In this document: in pieces, positions 42,055-50,317 of the stretch
Layout: the number at the start of each line of letters is the position of its first letter
Numbering within the stretch: position 1 is the first letter of the stretch
Assembly: GCF_047314965.1 (NCBI RefSeq)
Contig: NZ_JBLBVK010000057.1
Span: 62,001 to 126,000, forward strand
Length of the DNA stretch: 64,000 bases
Origin: JAVJUV01 sp047314965
GTDB lineage: Bacteria > Pseudomonadota > Alphaproteobacteria > Rhodobacterales > Rhodobacteraceae
Direction: 5' to 3'
The notes under the pieces: generated by a model
The model's database searches: none
Told to the model about the DNA's origin: nothing
What the model saw: the letters and a program-made list of their open reading frames with translations, nothing else
Program-made: the position numbers and the translations under genes

Positions 42055-42068
42055 CGGCAGTTCTGCCG
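42055..42068. promoter_or_regulatory. Palindrome abutting the start of the helical-repeat gene
   Basis: CGGCAGTTCTGCCG is a perfect 14-base palindrome ending two bases before the ATG codon at 42053 and occupying the ribosome-binding region. It could form an RNA hairpin hiding the start or be an operator; the sequence does not decide. Confidence 0.45.
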
Positions 42069-42093
42069 GTAAAAAACGGCAAAAATCGGGTCC

Positions 42094-42564
42094 TTAGTCC
42101 CCGTGAACCGCGAAGGCCTCCAGCGATGCGCCTTGCGGCGGGATCAGGCGGAAGCGGTCCTTGACGCCGGTGGGTGTCAGTTCGCGTTCCAGAACCATCA
42201 GGGTGTTCTCGGCCTGATCGCTGCACATCTGGGCCATGTGGGCGATTTCCTCTTCGGCGACGGGGCGGGCGGCGTCGATATGGGGCGCGCCCCAGGCCTC
42301 GGTGAAATGGAAGGCGAGGATATCGACCAGCGCCGCGCGCTCGGCCTCGGTGATCGAGGTGACGGCCACCACGGAGGCGCGGCCGAAGCTGTCGAGCCCC
42401 AGCCAGCCATGGGCGAATTCCTGGCGCGACTTGCCGGTCAGGTCGTCCTCGGTCCAGTTCGAGAAGGCGAAGGTGCCGGGGATCGCCCATTCGCCGGGTT
42501 CGGCGGCGGCGTGGAAGACGTTCAGGTCGCTTTCATCCATTCGTATCACGCGGGCGAAATTCAT
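42094..42564 (-). CDS. DUF6505 family protein
   Basis: A 156-residue soluble protein matching DUF6505 as I recall it: N-terminal RVIRMDESDLNVF, AAEPGEWAIPGTFAFSNW, GLDSFGRASVVAV and PVAEEEIAHMAQMC near the C-terminus. The family is found in alphaproteobacterial clusters with formate dehydrogenase and DUF4444 ligase-like genes, as here (the DUF4444 and Mrp genes follow upstream on this strand). Its role is unknown; maturation of the dehydrogenase is an inference from position. Confidence 0.75.
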   Translation of the reverse strand: MNFARVIRMDESDLNVFHAAAEPGEWAIPGTFAFSNWTEDDLTGKSRQEFAHGWLGLDSFGRASVVAVTSITEAERAALVDILAFHFTEAWGAPHIDAARPVAEEEIAHMAQMCSDQAENTLMVLERELTPTGVKDRFRLIPPQGASLEAFAVHGD

Positions 42565-42622
42565 CCGGGCACCTTTGTCGTTGTACCTGCAGGTTGCGTG
42601 CAGGCGGCGGGAAGTTCAAGGC

Positions 42623-43000
42623 TCAGGTGACGGCGAGCGTCAGGGCGGCCAGGGCCATCAGGATCGTCACCGGCCCCCAGAGGCGGCGTTCGATGCGCGA
42701 AGGCGTGATGTTGTTCAGAACGGCCGAAATGCAGGTGACCGCGACGGTGACCCAGATCGCGGCGGGCGGCAGGCCGATCTGCAGGAGACCGCCGTGGTCG
42801 AGCGCGATGAGGGTCAGCGCAATGAGGATCGCGGCCTGCGCCAGCGCGGCCAGGCGCAGGCGCGGCGGCAGAACGCCCGGCCAGCGCCCGCCCAGCGTGA
42901 TGCTGCCCCAGGGCGCGCCAAGGACCAGCGCCAGTTGGCCCAGGATCGGGAAGGCGGCCAGGATCGCGAAGGCGGCAGCGGCTGTCTCGGGAAGGCTCAC
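42623..43000 (-). CDS. Membrane protein of unknown function
   Basis: A 125-residue very hydrophobic protein with four predicted membrane helices at about 5-27, 45-65, 80-98 and 106-123. It begins with GTG at 43000, whose TGA overlap with the lipoate-ligase-like stop (GTGA) shows translational coupling. It resembles small uncharacterised membrane proteins of Rhodobacterales; no motif gives a function. Ends 58 bp before DUF6505 on the same strand. Confidence 0.7.
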   Translation of the reverse strand: MSLPETAAAAFAILAAFPILGQLALVLGAPWGSITLGGRWPGVLPPRLRLAALAQAAILIALTLIALDHGGLLQIGLPPAAIWVTVAVTCISAVLNNITPSRIERRLWGPVTILMALAALTLAVT

Positions 43001-43704
43001 CGAACCAGGTGATCGGCGAGCGACAGGATGCGCGTCGTCTCTCCGGCTTTCAGGATCATCCCGCCATTCTCATCGAGCCCGATGAACGTGCCCTCCTCAG
43101 GGTAGGTCACGGCCTCGCCCAGCCCGTCGCCCTTGGCGCGCCATTCACGGTGCAGGGGCTCGAACCCGTCGGTCAGGTAGATGTGCAGCCAGTTCATCAT
43201 GTGCCGGCCCCACGATTCCACGAGGTCGGGCAGCATGATGTCGCCGCAGCCTTCTTCGGCCAGCGCTGTGCGATCGGGATCGTGACCGGGTTCGGATTCG
43301 CCGGGGAGGACCATCGGCATCTCAAGGCCCACGATCAGCCAGTCGGGTTCCTGCGTTCGGTCGGTCGTGCTGGCGGCGACCTTGAGTTCCCCGCAATAGG
43401 CGCCGTTGACCTTGATCCGGTCTGGCCAGACCAGATGCACGCCGACTTCTGGCGGCGCGAGCGCCCCCAGCGCATCGTTCATTCCCAGAGTGATCGCGAA
43501 GGTGACTTGCAGCGCCGTGTTCAGCGGTTCCTCGGGCGCGAGAACGATCGCGACCTGAAGGCGTGCCGGGTCGGCACCATAGAAGACGGCGCCGGGTTCG
43601 ATCTCGGTCTCTACGGAAGCCAGCGCCGCTTCGAACGGATCGCCGGCCGTGGCGATGCCGGACAGAAGCGGAGGGAACTGGAGCGCGCGTGTGCCGAAAC
43701 TCAT
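42997..43704 (-). CDS. Biotin/lipoate protein ligase-like protein (DUF4444)
   Basis: A 235-residue protein with a biotin/lipoate ligase fold: VHLVWPDRIKVNGAYCGELKVA contains the ligase-like KVNG lysine, and the C-terminal part (GTFIGLDENGGMILK) matches DUF4444. The true ligase GRGRRG/GRGRxG motif is not seen, so it may bind rather than transfer lipoate or biotin. It overlaps Mrp by 4 bp and the membrane protein by 4 bp. In several alphaproteobacteria it accompanies formate dehydrogenase accessory genes. Confidence 0.8.
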   Translation of the reverse strand: MSFGTRALQFPPLLSGIATAGDPFEAALASVETEIEPGAVFYGADPARLQVAIVLAPEEPLNTALQVTFAITLGMNDALGALAPPEVGVHLVWPDRIKVNGAYCGELKVAASTTDRTQEPDWLIVGLEMPMVLPGESEPGHDPDRTALAEEGCGDIMLPDLVESWGRHMMNWLHIYLTDGFEPLHREWRAKGDGLGEAVTYPEEGTFIGLDENGGMILKAGETTRILSLADHLVR

Positions 43705-44804
43705 TCCGCCAGCACCGTTTCGATCAACTGATCGGCGATGGTCCAGAAGGCCTGCGATTCCTCGCCTTCGGGTTTCGCTGCCACGATCGGCGCGCCGCCA
43801 TCGCCCGCAACCCTGATTCCAAGGTGTAGGGGGATCTCGCCAAGGAACGGCACGCCAAGGCGTTCCGCCTCGGTCCGGGCGCCGCCATGGCCAAAGGGAT
43901 GGTGGACCTTGCCGCATCCGTCGCAGACGAAGGCCGCCATGTTCTCGATGATGCCGAGGATCGGCGTTTCCATCCGCTGGAACATGTCGATGCCCTTCTT
44001 GGCATCGATCAGCGCGATGTCCTGCGGCGTCGAGACTACAACTGCGCCCGCGACCTCGGTTTTCTGGCAGAGGGTCATCTGCACGTCGCCGGTGCCCGGC
44101 GGCAGATCGACCAGCAGCACATCGAGAGACCCCCATTGCACCTGGGCCAGCATCTGCTGCAAAGCGCCCATCAGCATGGGGCCACGCCAGACGATGGCCT
44201 CGTCCTCCTGCACCATCAGGCCCAGCGACATCACCGTGACGCCGTGATTGCGCAGGGGCAGGATCGTGCTGCCCGCGGCAGAGGGGCGGCCGGAGATGCC
44301 CAGCATCCGGGGCTGCGAGGGGCCGTAGACATCGGCGTCCAGCAGCCCGACTTTCAGGCCGCGCGCGGCAAGAGCAACAGCCAGGTTTGATGAGACCGTC
44401 GACTTGCCCACGCCACCCTTGCCCGAAGCGATGGCGATGACCTTCTTCACGCCGGGCAGTTTCGCGGGACCGGCGGGCGCCTTGGGCTTCGGCGTGAAAT
44501 CCTTGAGGCCGAGGTCGGGTACCGGGCCCTTGGGCGGTGCTTTCGGGGCCTGTCCGGCGCCGGAGTGCGCGGTCATGATCGCGCTGACGCTGGTCACGCC
44601 GTCCAGCGCTTTCACGGCCTGCTCCGCCGCCGCGCGCAAGGGCTCCATGGCGCCGCCACGGGAGGGATCGACCTCGAGCACGAAGCTGACGGCTCCGTCC
44701 GTCACCTTCACAGACTTGACCTGACCGGAGGTCACTATGTCAGTACCCTTTGCAGGGTCCACGATCTTTTTCAGGGTTTCGAGAATCTTGCCTTCGTCGG
44801 CCAA
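43701..44804 (-). CDS. apbC: Mrp/ApbC family Fe-S cluster carrier ATPase
   Basis: Cytosolic P-loop ATPase of 367 residues that carries and transfers 4Fe-4S clusters. An N-terminal MIP18/DUF59-like domain (about 1-85) precedes the deviant Walker A motif SGKGGVGKSTVSSNLAVAL; DVLLVDLPPGTGD is present, and CDGC marks the cluster-binding CxxC. It starts with TTG at 44804, with GGGAGG before it. Coupling to the lipoate-ligase-like gene by ATGA and proximity to an FDH locus suggest supply of Fe-S clusters to that enzyme. Confidence 0.92.
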   Translation of the reverse strand: MADEGKILETLKKIVDPAKGTDIVTSGQVKSVKVTDGAVSFVLEVDPSRGGAMEPLRAAAEQAVKALDGVTSVSAIMTAHSGAGQAPKAPPKGPVPDLGLKDFTPKPKAPAGPAKLPGVKKVIAIASGKGGVGKSTVSSNLAVALAARGLKVGLLDADVYGPSQPRMLGISGRPSAAGSTILPLRNHGVTVMSLGLMVQEDEAIVWRGPMLMGALQQMLAQVQWGSLDVLLVDLPPGTGDVQMTLCQKTEVAGAVVVSTPQDIALIDAKKGIDMFQRMETPILGIIENMAAFVCDGCGKVHHPFGHGGARTEAERLGVPFLGEIPLHLGIRVAGDGGAPIVAAKPEGEESQAFWTIADQLIETVLAE

Positions 44805-44805
44805 G

Positions 44806-45018
44806 TCAGTTGCCTCCCGGCATCTCGATCTGGCCCACGACCTCGTGGGTCAGGTCCAGATCGCCGATGGTCAGGACAACCTTTGCCGTCACGGCGCCGC
44901 CAGGCAGCTTGCCCGCGTCACGCGCCGCGTGGACAGCCTCTTCGATTTCCTGCTGGGACGTGACGCCCACGGTTTTCAGGAACTTTCTCAGTGACATGTT
45001 GAAACCGTCGTCGGACAT
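44806..45018 (-). CDS. DUF6494 family small protein
   Basis: A 70-residue protein that starts MSDDGFNMSLRKFLKTVGVT and continues with SQQEIEEAVHAARDAG, a pattern of DUF6494 as I recall it. It is soluble, acidic and without signal. The gene ends one base before the TTG start of Mrp, and GGAAGGGAG precedes its ATG, so it begins the minus-strand FDH-associated operon (DUF6494-Mrp-ligase-membrane-DUF6505). Function unknown. Confidence 0.75.
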   Translation of the reverse strand: MSDDGFNMSLRKFLKTVGVTSQQEIEEAVHAARDAGKLPGGAVTAKVVLTIGDLDLTHEVVGQIEMPGGN

Positions 45019-45105
45019 CTCTTTCTCCCTTCCGAGCCGCAGAACTTGCTTTGTTTTCGGTGGCGGATAATCATCGGATCATCAGGGAGGTTCAAGATCG
45101 CTTTC

Positions 45106-45855
45106 GTGAGGACGATAGTTCTGGGGATTCTCGCAGTGGCGTTTGCCGCCGCGGCTTCTGCACAGGATCTGACGATCCGGATGCCGGGCGCCATGCTGGA
45201 AAACGGGTTCGACAAGCAGATCCTGCCGCGCTTCGGATTCAAGCACCGTATCCGCATTGCTTCGGTTCCCGACGGCGCGGCGGACATGGTGCTGAGCAGC
45301 GAGCCAGGCGGCTTCCGCATCATGGTGGATAGCGACGACACCGTGTGGTTCCTGTCGATCCTGACCGAGGACGGGGAGGCGAAGACCAAGGCGGGAACCT
45401 TCCTCGACTGGCTGCAATCGGTTCCCGGAAAGGCCGCGATCGAGAGTTTCGCACCGGAGGGCACGCCCCTCTACTCGACCGAGGTGAAGGTCGTCGTCAT
45501 CCGTGAGGAGGAAAGTTTCGACGGAGACAAGGCCGAGGGTTCGCGTCTTGCGCTTGTTCATTGCGGCCGGTGCCATGTGGTCGACGAGCGGAACCGGATG
45601 GGCGGGATCGGGTCGACGCCGTCCTTCGCGGCGCTTCGGGGGCGGGAGAACTGGTCGGACCTGTTCCGTGCCTTCTTCGTGCATAATCCGCACCCGTCCT
45701 TCACGCAGGTCGAAGGCGTGACGGAGCCTTTCGATCCGAACCGGCAGATCCATGTCGCGCCGGTCGAGATCACGCTGGACGAGATCGAGGCGATCGCGGC
45801 TTTCGTCGACACCATAAAGCCCAAGGAACTGGGGCGCCCGGTTCAGTCGCAGTAA
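45106..45855 (+). CDS. Exported fusion of binding-protein-like domain and c-type cytochrome
   Basis: A 249-residue protein. The signal peptide (about 1-20, ending ASAQ) is followed by an N-terminal half that looks like a periplasmic substrate-binding domain (TIRMPGAMLENGFDKQILP, MVLSSEPGGFRIMV, WFLSILTEDGEA). The C-terminal half has a single haem-c site CGRCH at 153-157 with RMGGIGSTPSF after it. Start is GTG 45106, which gives the signal peptide immediately; an earlier TTG at 45046 is less likely. Divergent from DUF6494, 87 bp apart. Confidence 0.8.
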   Translation: MRTIVLGILAVAFAAAASAQDLTIRMPGAMLENGFDKQILPRFGFKHRIRIASVPDGAADMVLSSEPGGFRIMVDSDDTVWFLSILTEDGEAKTKAGTFLDWLQSVPGKAAIESFAPEGTPLYSTEVKVVVIREEESFDGDKAEGSRLALVHCGRCHVVDERNRMGGIGSTPSFAALRGRENWSDLFRAFFVHNPHPSFTQVEGVTEPFDPNRQIHVAPVEITLDEIEAIAAFVDTIKPKELGRPVQSQ

Positions 45856-45917
45856 GGGGGCGCTGCCCCCGTCCGCGCTTCGCTCGGACTCCCCCGGCAT
45901 ATTTCAGCCAAGAAGAA
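45856..45917 (-). repeat. Dispersed intergenic repeat, copy 2
   Basis: Reverse complement reads TTCTTCTTGGCTGAAATATGCCGGGGGAGTCC..., then a second stem and GGGGGCAGCGCCCCC, the same order of blocks as copy 1 at 38155. Hairpins GGGGGC/GCCCCC and GTCCG/CGGAC are visible. It starts immediately after the cytochrome stop codon. Confidence 0.7.
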
Positions 45918-45942
45918 GTGCAGGTCGATCCCGACATCGGGA

Positions 45943-46944
45943 TCAGGCGAGAGACGCCAGGATGTCGCGTTCGATCAGGTCCATCAGGTCGCCGAAATAG
46001 CCGCCGGAGCGTGCCGGGCGGGACGGATCCGAGGTGATGGCGATCGTGATGCCCGCGTCCGGCGCGACCGCGATCACCTGGCCGCCATAGCCGCGGGCGA
46101 GGGCGTAGCGTGTGACCGGCGTTTCGCCGGTGAACCAGCCGTAGCCATAGCCGAGGCCAGACCAGGGGGAACGCGTGACCGGAGTGAACGACCGCGCGAT
46201 CCAGTCCTCGCCGACGATCCGTTCGCCGTTCCAGGTGCCGCCCTGCCGGATCATCTCGCCGAAGCGGGCCATCGCCCGGGGGCTGAGCGCCATTTCGTTG
46301 CCGCCCATGAAGTAACCCTGCGGATCGCGGGTCCAGGGCGGGATGTCGATGCCGAGCGGGCGTCCGAGCCAGTCGCGGGCCAGCGCGTGCAGCGAGCGTC
46401 CCGACGCCTCGGCCAGCGCGGCGCCGAGAATATGGGTGGAGCCGGTGGAGTAGAGCATCTGCCCTCCGGGTTCGGCGACGAACGGGCGCAAGAGCGCGTC
46501 GGCGACCCAGTTCCGGCTGGAGACCCATTGGCCGTAGTTCGGCCCCGAGGTGCGCTCCAGCCCGGCGCGAAGCGTGACGAGGTCTTCGAGGGTTATGTCG
46601 CGGGCGCGGAGGTCGGCCGAGTCTGGAATCAGGCGTGGCGCAACTTCGCCAAGAGATGCGTCAACCGAACGGATCTCACCCTTGTCGATGGCGATGCCAA
46701 GGAGCGTGGCGACCAGCGTCTTCGATACGGATTTCACATTTGCCGGACTGTCGAGGCCGGGGCCGCGGAAGCGCTCCTCGAGCACGGTTTCGCCGTTCCG
46801 GAGGATGATCAGCGCGTGGAGCTGATCGAAGCCCGCGGCCCGGGACCGGATCGCGGTCGGCGCGTCGGCACCTGCGACATGCGGGGCCGCAACAGCGGCC
46901 GCCGTTGCGGCAATCAGTGTCCGGCGGGTCAGGGTCATCGCCAT
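45943..46944 (-). CDS. Serine hydrolase, beta-lactamase/penicillin-binding family
   Basis: A 333-residue exported hydrolase (start ATG 46944). The N-terminus TLTRRTLIAATAAAVAAPHVAGA is a Tat-like or Sec signal with an RR pair. The class C catalytic set is seen as SVSK (Ser and Lys), YSTG after GGQML, and a later GYGYGWF. Such proteins act as esterases or D-amino acid peptidases rather than true beta-lactamases. It faces the cytochrome gene and is 35 bp downstream of the polyferredoxin gene on the same strand. Confidence 0.83.
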   Translation of the reverse strand: MAMTLTRRTLIAATAAAVAAPHVAGADAPTAIRSRAAGFDQLHALIILRNGETVLEERFRGPGLDSPANVKSVSKTLVATLLGIAIDKGEIRSVDASLGEVAPRLIPDSADLRARDITLEDLVTLRAGLERTSGPNYGQWVSSRNWVADALLRPFVAEPGGQMLYSTGSTHILGAALAEASGRSLHALARDWLGRPLGIDIPPWTRDPQGYFMGGNEMALSPRAMARFGEMIRQGGTWNGERIVGEDWIARSFTPVTRSPWSGLGYGYGWFTGETPVTRYALARGYGGQVIAVAPDAGITIAITSDPSRPARSGGYFGDLMDLIERDILASLA

Positions 46945-46978
46945 GATATGGGGTGACGTGCGCATTTCGCCAGGAACG

Positions 46979-48946
46979 TCAGTTCGGTTTCTTGTCCTTC
47001 AGATAGTCATCCGTGGTGCGCACGCGAGGCCGGTCTCCCATGCGGAAGGGTGAGTTCTCCTGGTGGTACTGCGCGTTGATGCGGCAGTCGTCGCACATCT
47101 GGATCAGCTTCACATTGTCAGAGTTCGTGTACATCCAGTGCTGGCCCTGCAACTTTTCGACGATGCGGTTGATCGTCGATTTCACGCCGAAGGGCTTGCC
47201 GCATTCGATGCATTCGAAGGGCTCCTCCTCGTTCAGGACGCGGCGGGAGAGCGCCTCTTTCGAGAGGTCGAGCTGCGGGACGAGCGTGATCGCGGTCTCG
47301 GGACAGGTCGAGGCGCAGATGCCGCATTGCAGGCAGGCGGTCTCCTGGAAATTGACTTGGGGCTTGTCCTGGTTCTCGCCAAGCGCGCCGACCGGGCAGA
47401 GCGAGACGCAGGCAAGGCAGAGCGTGCAGGCGTCGGTATCGATGACCACCGCGCCGTAGGGGGCGCCCTGGGACAGCGCGATGGGCGTCTCGGCGCCGGT
47501 CAGCGCCGTGGCAGCCATGCGGGTGACCTCGCGGCGTCCGCCTAGCGGCAGGATCGGATCGTTGAGCATTGGAGCGGGTGCGGGGCCGTAGAGCGCTTCC
47601 TCCAAGGCGTCCGGATCGGCGACATCCAGAATGGTGGCCCGCGTGCTGTCGCCCGCGATGGCCCGGGCCAGGGCCAGTTCGCGTTCCGGTACCGAGAGAT
47701 CCGTCAGCGGACCGGGCAGGATCGCGACGGTGGAGAAGCCGACGCCAAGGGCGGCCAGCATCTCGGCATGACCGACGCCCTCGACGTTGGGAACCTCGAC
47801 CGGGATCACGTCGGCGGGCAGGCCGCGGCCGAACCGGGCGGACAGGCGGATCATCTCGCCGCCATGCTCCGGATCGTGGAAGAGAACGCGGGGGCTCTTT
47901 CCGCCGGCCTTGCGATAAGCCGAAGCCAGGGTGCGCAGGCGCGAGTAGAGGTAGCCGACCGGCGGATCGTCATAGCTGGCTGCCCCCGACGGGCAGACAG
48001 CGGCGCAAGCGCCGCAGCCCGCGCAAATGTCGGGATCGATTGCGACGGTGTCTCCGTTGGGCGTGATCGCGCCGGTGGGGCAGACCGTCAGGCACCGGTC
48101 GCAGCCGGGGCGCGACGCGCGGGAATGGGCGCAGAGGCTTTCTTCGAAGCGGATGTAGAGCGGTTTCTCGAAAACACCCTGCATCTGCATCGCTTCGGCA
48201 ATGACGGCACGGACAGCCAGAGGATCGCCTGGATCGGCGCGGACATAGCCTTCACGCTTGTGATCGGCGGGGAAGAGCGGGCCTTCGCCGCGCAGATCGA
48301 CGATGATGTCGCAGGTGGACTTCGCGCCGTTGACGGCCTCGCCGAACTCCGCCGGGCCGCGCCCGCCGGGCTGCATCGGCCGGTATCCGTCGATTGTGAT
48401 CGCGAACCCGCCCAGGGCGCCGGTCGCGGATCTCAGGCGTCCAAGCGCGACGTCATAGGCGGCGGTCGGAATCAGGTCGTCGGGCGCATCGCCGAGGATG
48501 CACGTGACGGCGAGTTGAGCAGAGAGCGCCTGTGCGGCGGGCAGGGCGATGCCGGAGGTGCCAAGCACAAGGCACGTGCCTTCGCTGACCACGTCTTTCG
48601 ACGGAGTGGCGGGCCGGGGCAGGACAGCTTCGGCCAGAAGTGCGGCCTGCTTGGGCGCGGCCGACCTGTCGGCTGTCCAGCCGGCGCGATCACGGATATC
48701 GACTGTCATCAGTCTGCCGGCGTCCAGCTCCTCGGCCAGTTCCTCGAACAGGGTGGCCATCTGCCCGCAGGCGATCAGCGTAGTGCCATCCTGCTCCAGC
48801 GCCTTGGCGGCGACGTCCAGATCGACGGTGCACAGCCTGTCGGAGGTCTTTACCGTCGCACCATCCAGCGCGGCGGCGGCCGAGTCCGGGTCGACGTTCA
48901 TAGTGCCTTCGCAGGAGCACAGCAGCATTCGCGTGATCTTGGCCAT
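46979..48946 (-). CDS. 4Fe-4S polyferredoxin protein of the formate dehydrogenase locus
   Basis: A 655-residue soluble iron-sulfur protein. The N-terminal part has CSCEG and a Cys-containing LIACGQ. Two ferredoxin units follow: CDRCLTVCP with CAGCGACAAVCP (about 290-330) and CTLCLACVSLCP with CLQCGICASTCP (about 510-555). A C-terminal zinc-ribbon-like ECGKPF with CDDC closes it. It is divergent from DUF3305 and DUF3306. Such proteins occur beside fdh genes in alphaproteobacteria and probably carry electrons or assemble clusters, but the exact role is not established. Confidence 0.85.
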   Translation of the reverse strand: MAKITRMLLCSCEGTMNVDPDSAAAALDGATVKTSDRLCTVDLDVAAKALEQDGTTLIACGQMATLFEELAEELDAGRLMTVDIRDRAGWTADRSAAPKQAALLAEAVLPRPATPSKDVVSEGTCLVLGTSGIALPAAQALSAQLAVTCILGDAPDDLIPTAAYDVALGRLRSATGALGGFAITIDGYRPMQPGGRGPAEFGEAVNGAKSTCDIIVDLRGEGPLFPADHKREGYVRADPGDPLAVRAVIAEAMQMQGVFEKPLYIRFEESLCAHSRASRPGCDRCLTVCPTGAITPNGDTVAIDPDICAGCGACAAVCPSGAASYDDPPVGYLYSRLRTLASAYRKAGGKSPRVLFHDPEHGGEMIRLSARFGRGLPADVIPVEVPNVEGVGHAEMLAALGVGFSTVAILPGPLTDLSVPERELALARAIAGDSTRATILDVADPDALEEALYGPAPAPMLNDPILPLGGRREVTRMAATALTGAETPIALSQGAPYGAVVIDTDACTLCLACVSLCPVGALGENQDKPQVNFQETACLQCGICASTCPETAITLVPQLDLSKEALSRRVLNEEEPFECIECGKPFGVKSTINRIVEKLQGQHWMYTNSDNVKLIQMCDDCRINAQYHQENSPFRMGDRPRVRTTDDYLKDKKPN

Positions 48947-49055
48947 CCGTTTTCCGATTTCCTCCCGGTTCGCGCCGTTCGGCTATTTTGGTCAGATGTT
49001 TTGACAATGGCAATCAGTCGGTGTTTGCTCCTCGTCCGACAGGAGAGAGAGCCAA

Positions 49056-49634
49056 ATGACAAGGGGCGAAATTCCCAAATCCATGGCGGTGCCGATGGGT
49101 GTCGTGCTGCGCCGGAGGCCTGGTGTGACCCGCTGGGCCAAGTGGGCCTGGGAGGCTGCCGCAGTGATTCCGAATGCCGGGCCGGGCGGGTTTCGGATTT
49201 TGCGCGAAGACGGAGACGTCACCGACTATCATGCGGCCACCGTTCCACTTGATCTGCACCATACCGAGGTCGAGAGCTATCGCATCTCGCTCATGATGAG
49301 GCCGCCGTCGGTGTTCGTGGTCCTGAGCAAGGGCGAGGATGCCGGAAACGAGCATGGGATCGGCGTGCATGCGGTGACCGCGTCGGCAGACCGGGCGCAG
49401 GAATGGCAGGACAGTGACGAGGTTATCGTTCAACCGGTGGCGATGCCTGACCAACTCTTGTTGCAGATCAAGGAGTTTTGCGACGCTCATTTCGAAGAGG
49501 TCCCCTTCGTCAAGCGCAAGCGCGACAAGAAGCGGGTCGATCTGGTCGAGGATGGCATAGGAGATCCGCGCATCCGGCAGGTCTCTGACGTGTACCGGAG
49601 CCCGGGCGCACGGAAAGGTCAGCGCGATGAGTGA
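49056..49634 (+). CDS. DUF3305 domain-containing protein
   Basis: A 192-residue soluble protein of DUF3305. The N-terminal VPMGVVLRRRPGVTRWAKW is the family signature, followed by PGGFRILREDGD and HTEVESYRISLM; a C-terminal KRKRDKKRVD basic patch is notable. The family is regularly next to DUF3306, TorD and fdhA, as here, and is thought to aid formate dehydrogenase maturation, though unproven. It overlaps DUF3306 by 8 bp and is divergent from the polyferredoxin gene (109 bp), which should share its promoter region. Confidence 0.88.
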   Translation: MTRGEIPKSMAVPMGVVLRRRPGVTRWAKWAWEAAAVIPNAGPGGFRILREDGDVTDYHAATVPLDLHHTEVESYRISLMMRPPSVFVVLSKGEDAGNEHGIGVHAVTASADRAQEWQDSDEVIVQPVAMPDQLLLQIKEFCDAHFEEVPFVKRKRDKKRVDLVEDGIGDPRIRQVSDVYRSPGARKGQRDE

Positions 49635-50214
49635 CGACGACAACCTCTTCTCGCGCTGGTCGCGCCGAAAGCGTCTGGTGGCGGAAGAAGAGGCCGTGGC
49701 GCGGGTGCCGGAGCCGGAAACGGCGGAACCCGAGACTCCACCGGATACACTTGAAGAAGAAGCCGCGCTGCTGGAGCGTTTGAATCTGCCGGTGCCCGAG
49801 AGTCTGAAGAAGGGTGACGACTTCAGCGTTTTCATGCAGGCAGGTGTTCCCGAGTTTCTGCGCAAGCGCGCCCTGCGCGTGCTTTGGAGATCGAATCCCG
49901 TTCTCGCAAATATTGACGGTCTCAACGACTATGACGACGATTTCAATTCACCAGAATTGACACAGAAAATCATTGCGACCGGCTACAAGATTGGGCGTGG
50001 ATTTCTGAAGGAGAAAGCTGATCCGGAAATTTTGCAGGATGTTGCTGCAAAAGACACAGGTGATGATGCGAGTCCGGAAGAGTCCGATGTCGTTCAGTCC
50101 AAAACCGGGCGTGTTGCCGAAGAGACAATCCCGGAGGTCGTGCACGGAGGCGGAGATGACGCAGAAGAGGAAGATTTTTCCTTTAGCCCCAAGAGGATGA
50201 GGTTCGAAACCTAG
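49627..50214 (+). CDS. DUF3306 domain-containing protein
   Basis: A 195-residue protein of DUF3306: N-terminal LFSRWSRRKRLVAEEEA, an acidic central stretch, and KKGDDFSVFMQAGVPEFLRKRALRVLWRSNP in the middle, which is the family core, with YDDDFNSPE after it. An acidic, low-complexity tail ends KRMRFET. Its place between DUF3305 and the TorD chaperone in an fdh operon suggests a part in maturation. The 8-bp overlap with DUF3305 indicates coupling. Confidence 0.87.
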   Translation: MSDDDNLFSRWSRRKRLVAEEEAVARVPEPETAEPETPPDTLEEEAALLERLNLPVPESLKKGDDFSVFMQAGVPEFLRKRALRVLWRSNPVLANIDGLNDYDDDFNSPELTQKIIATGYKIGRGFLKEKADPEILQDVAAKDTGDDASPEESDVVQSKTGRVAEETIPEVVHGGGDDAEEEDFSFSPKRMRFET

Positions 50215-50264
50215 TGCCGTCCGAAAAAAGTGATCGCCTGAAATTGGAAATATCATTTGCCCAA

Positions 50265-50293
50265 TTGACGACAGCTGTTCTAGCCTGTCAGTA
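50265..50293 (+). promoter_or_regulatory. Possible promoter of the torD-fdhAB genes
   Basis: TTGACG at 50265-50270 lies 17 bases before TCAGTA in the 103-bp gap ahead of the TorD-like gene, which is the largest gap in this operon. The -10 match is weak, so this is only a candidate site. Confidence 0.25.
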
Positions 50294-50317
50294 CACAGCG
50301 GTATTCAGGGAACCGAA

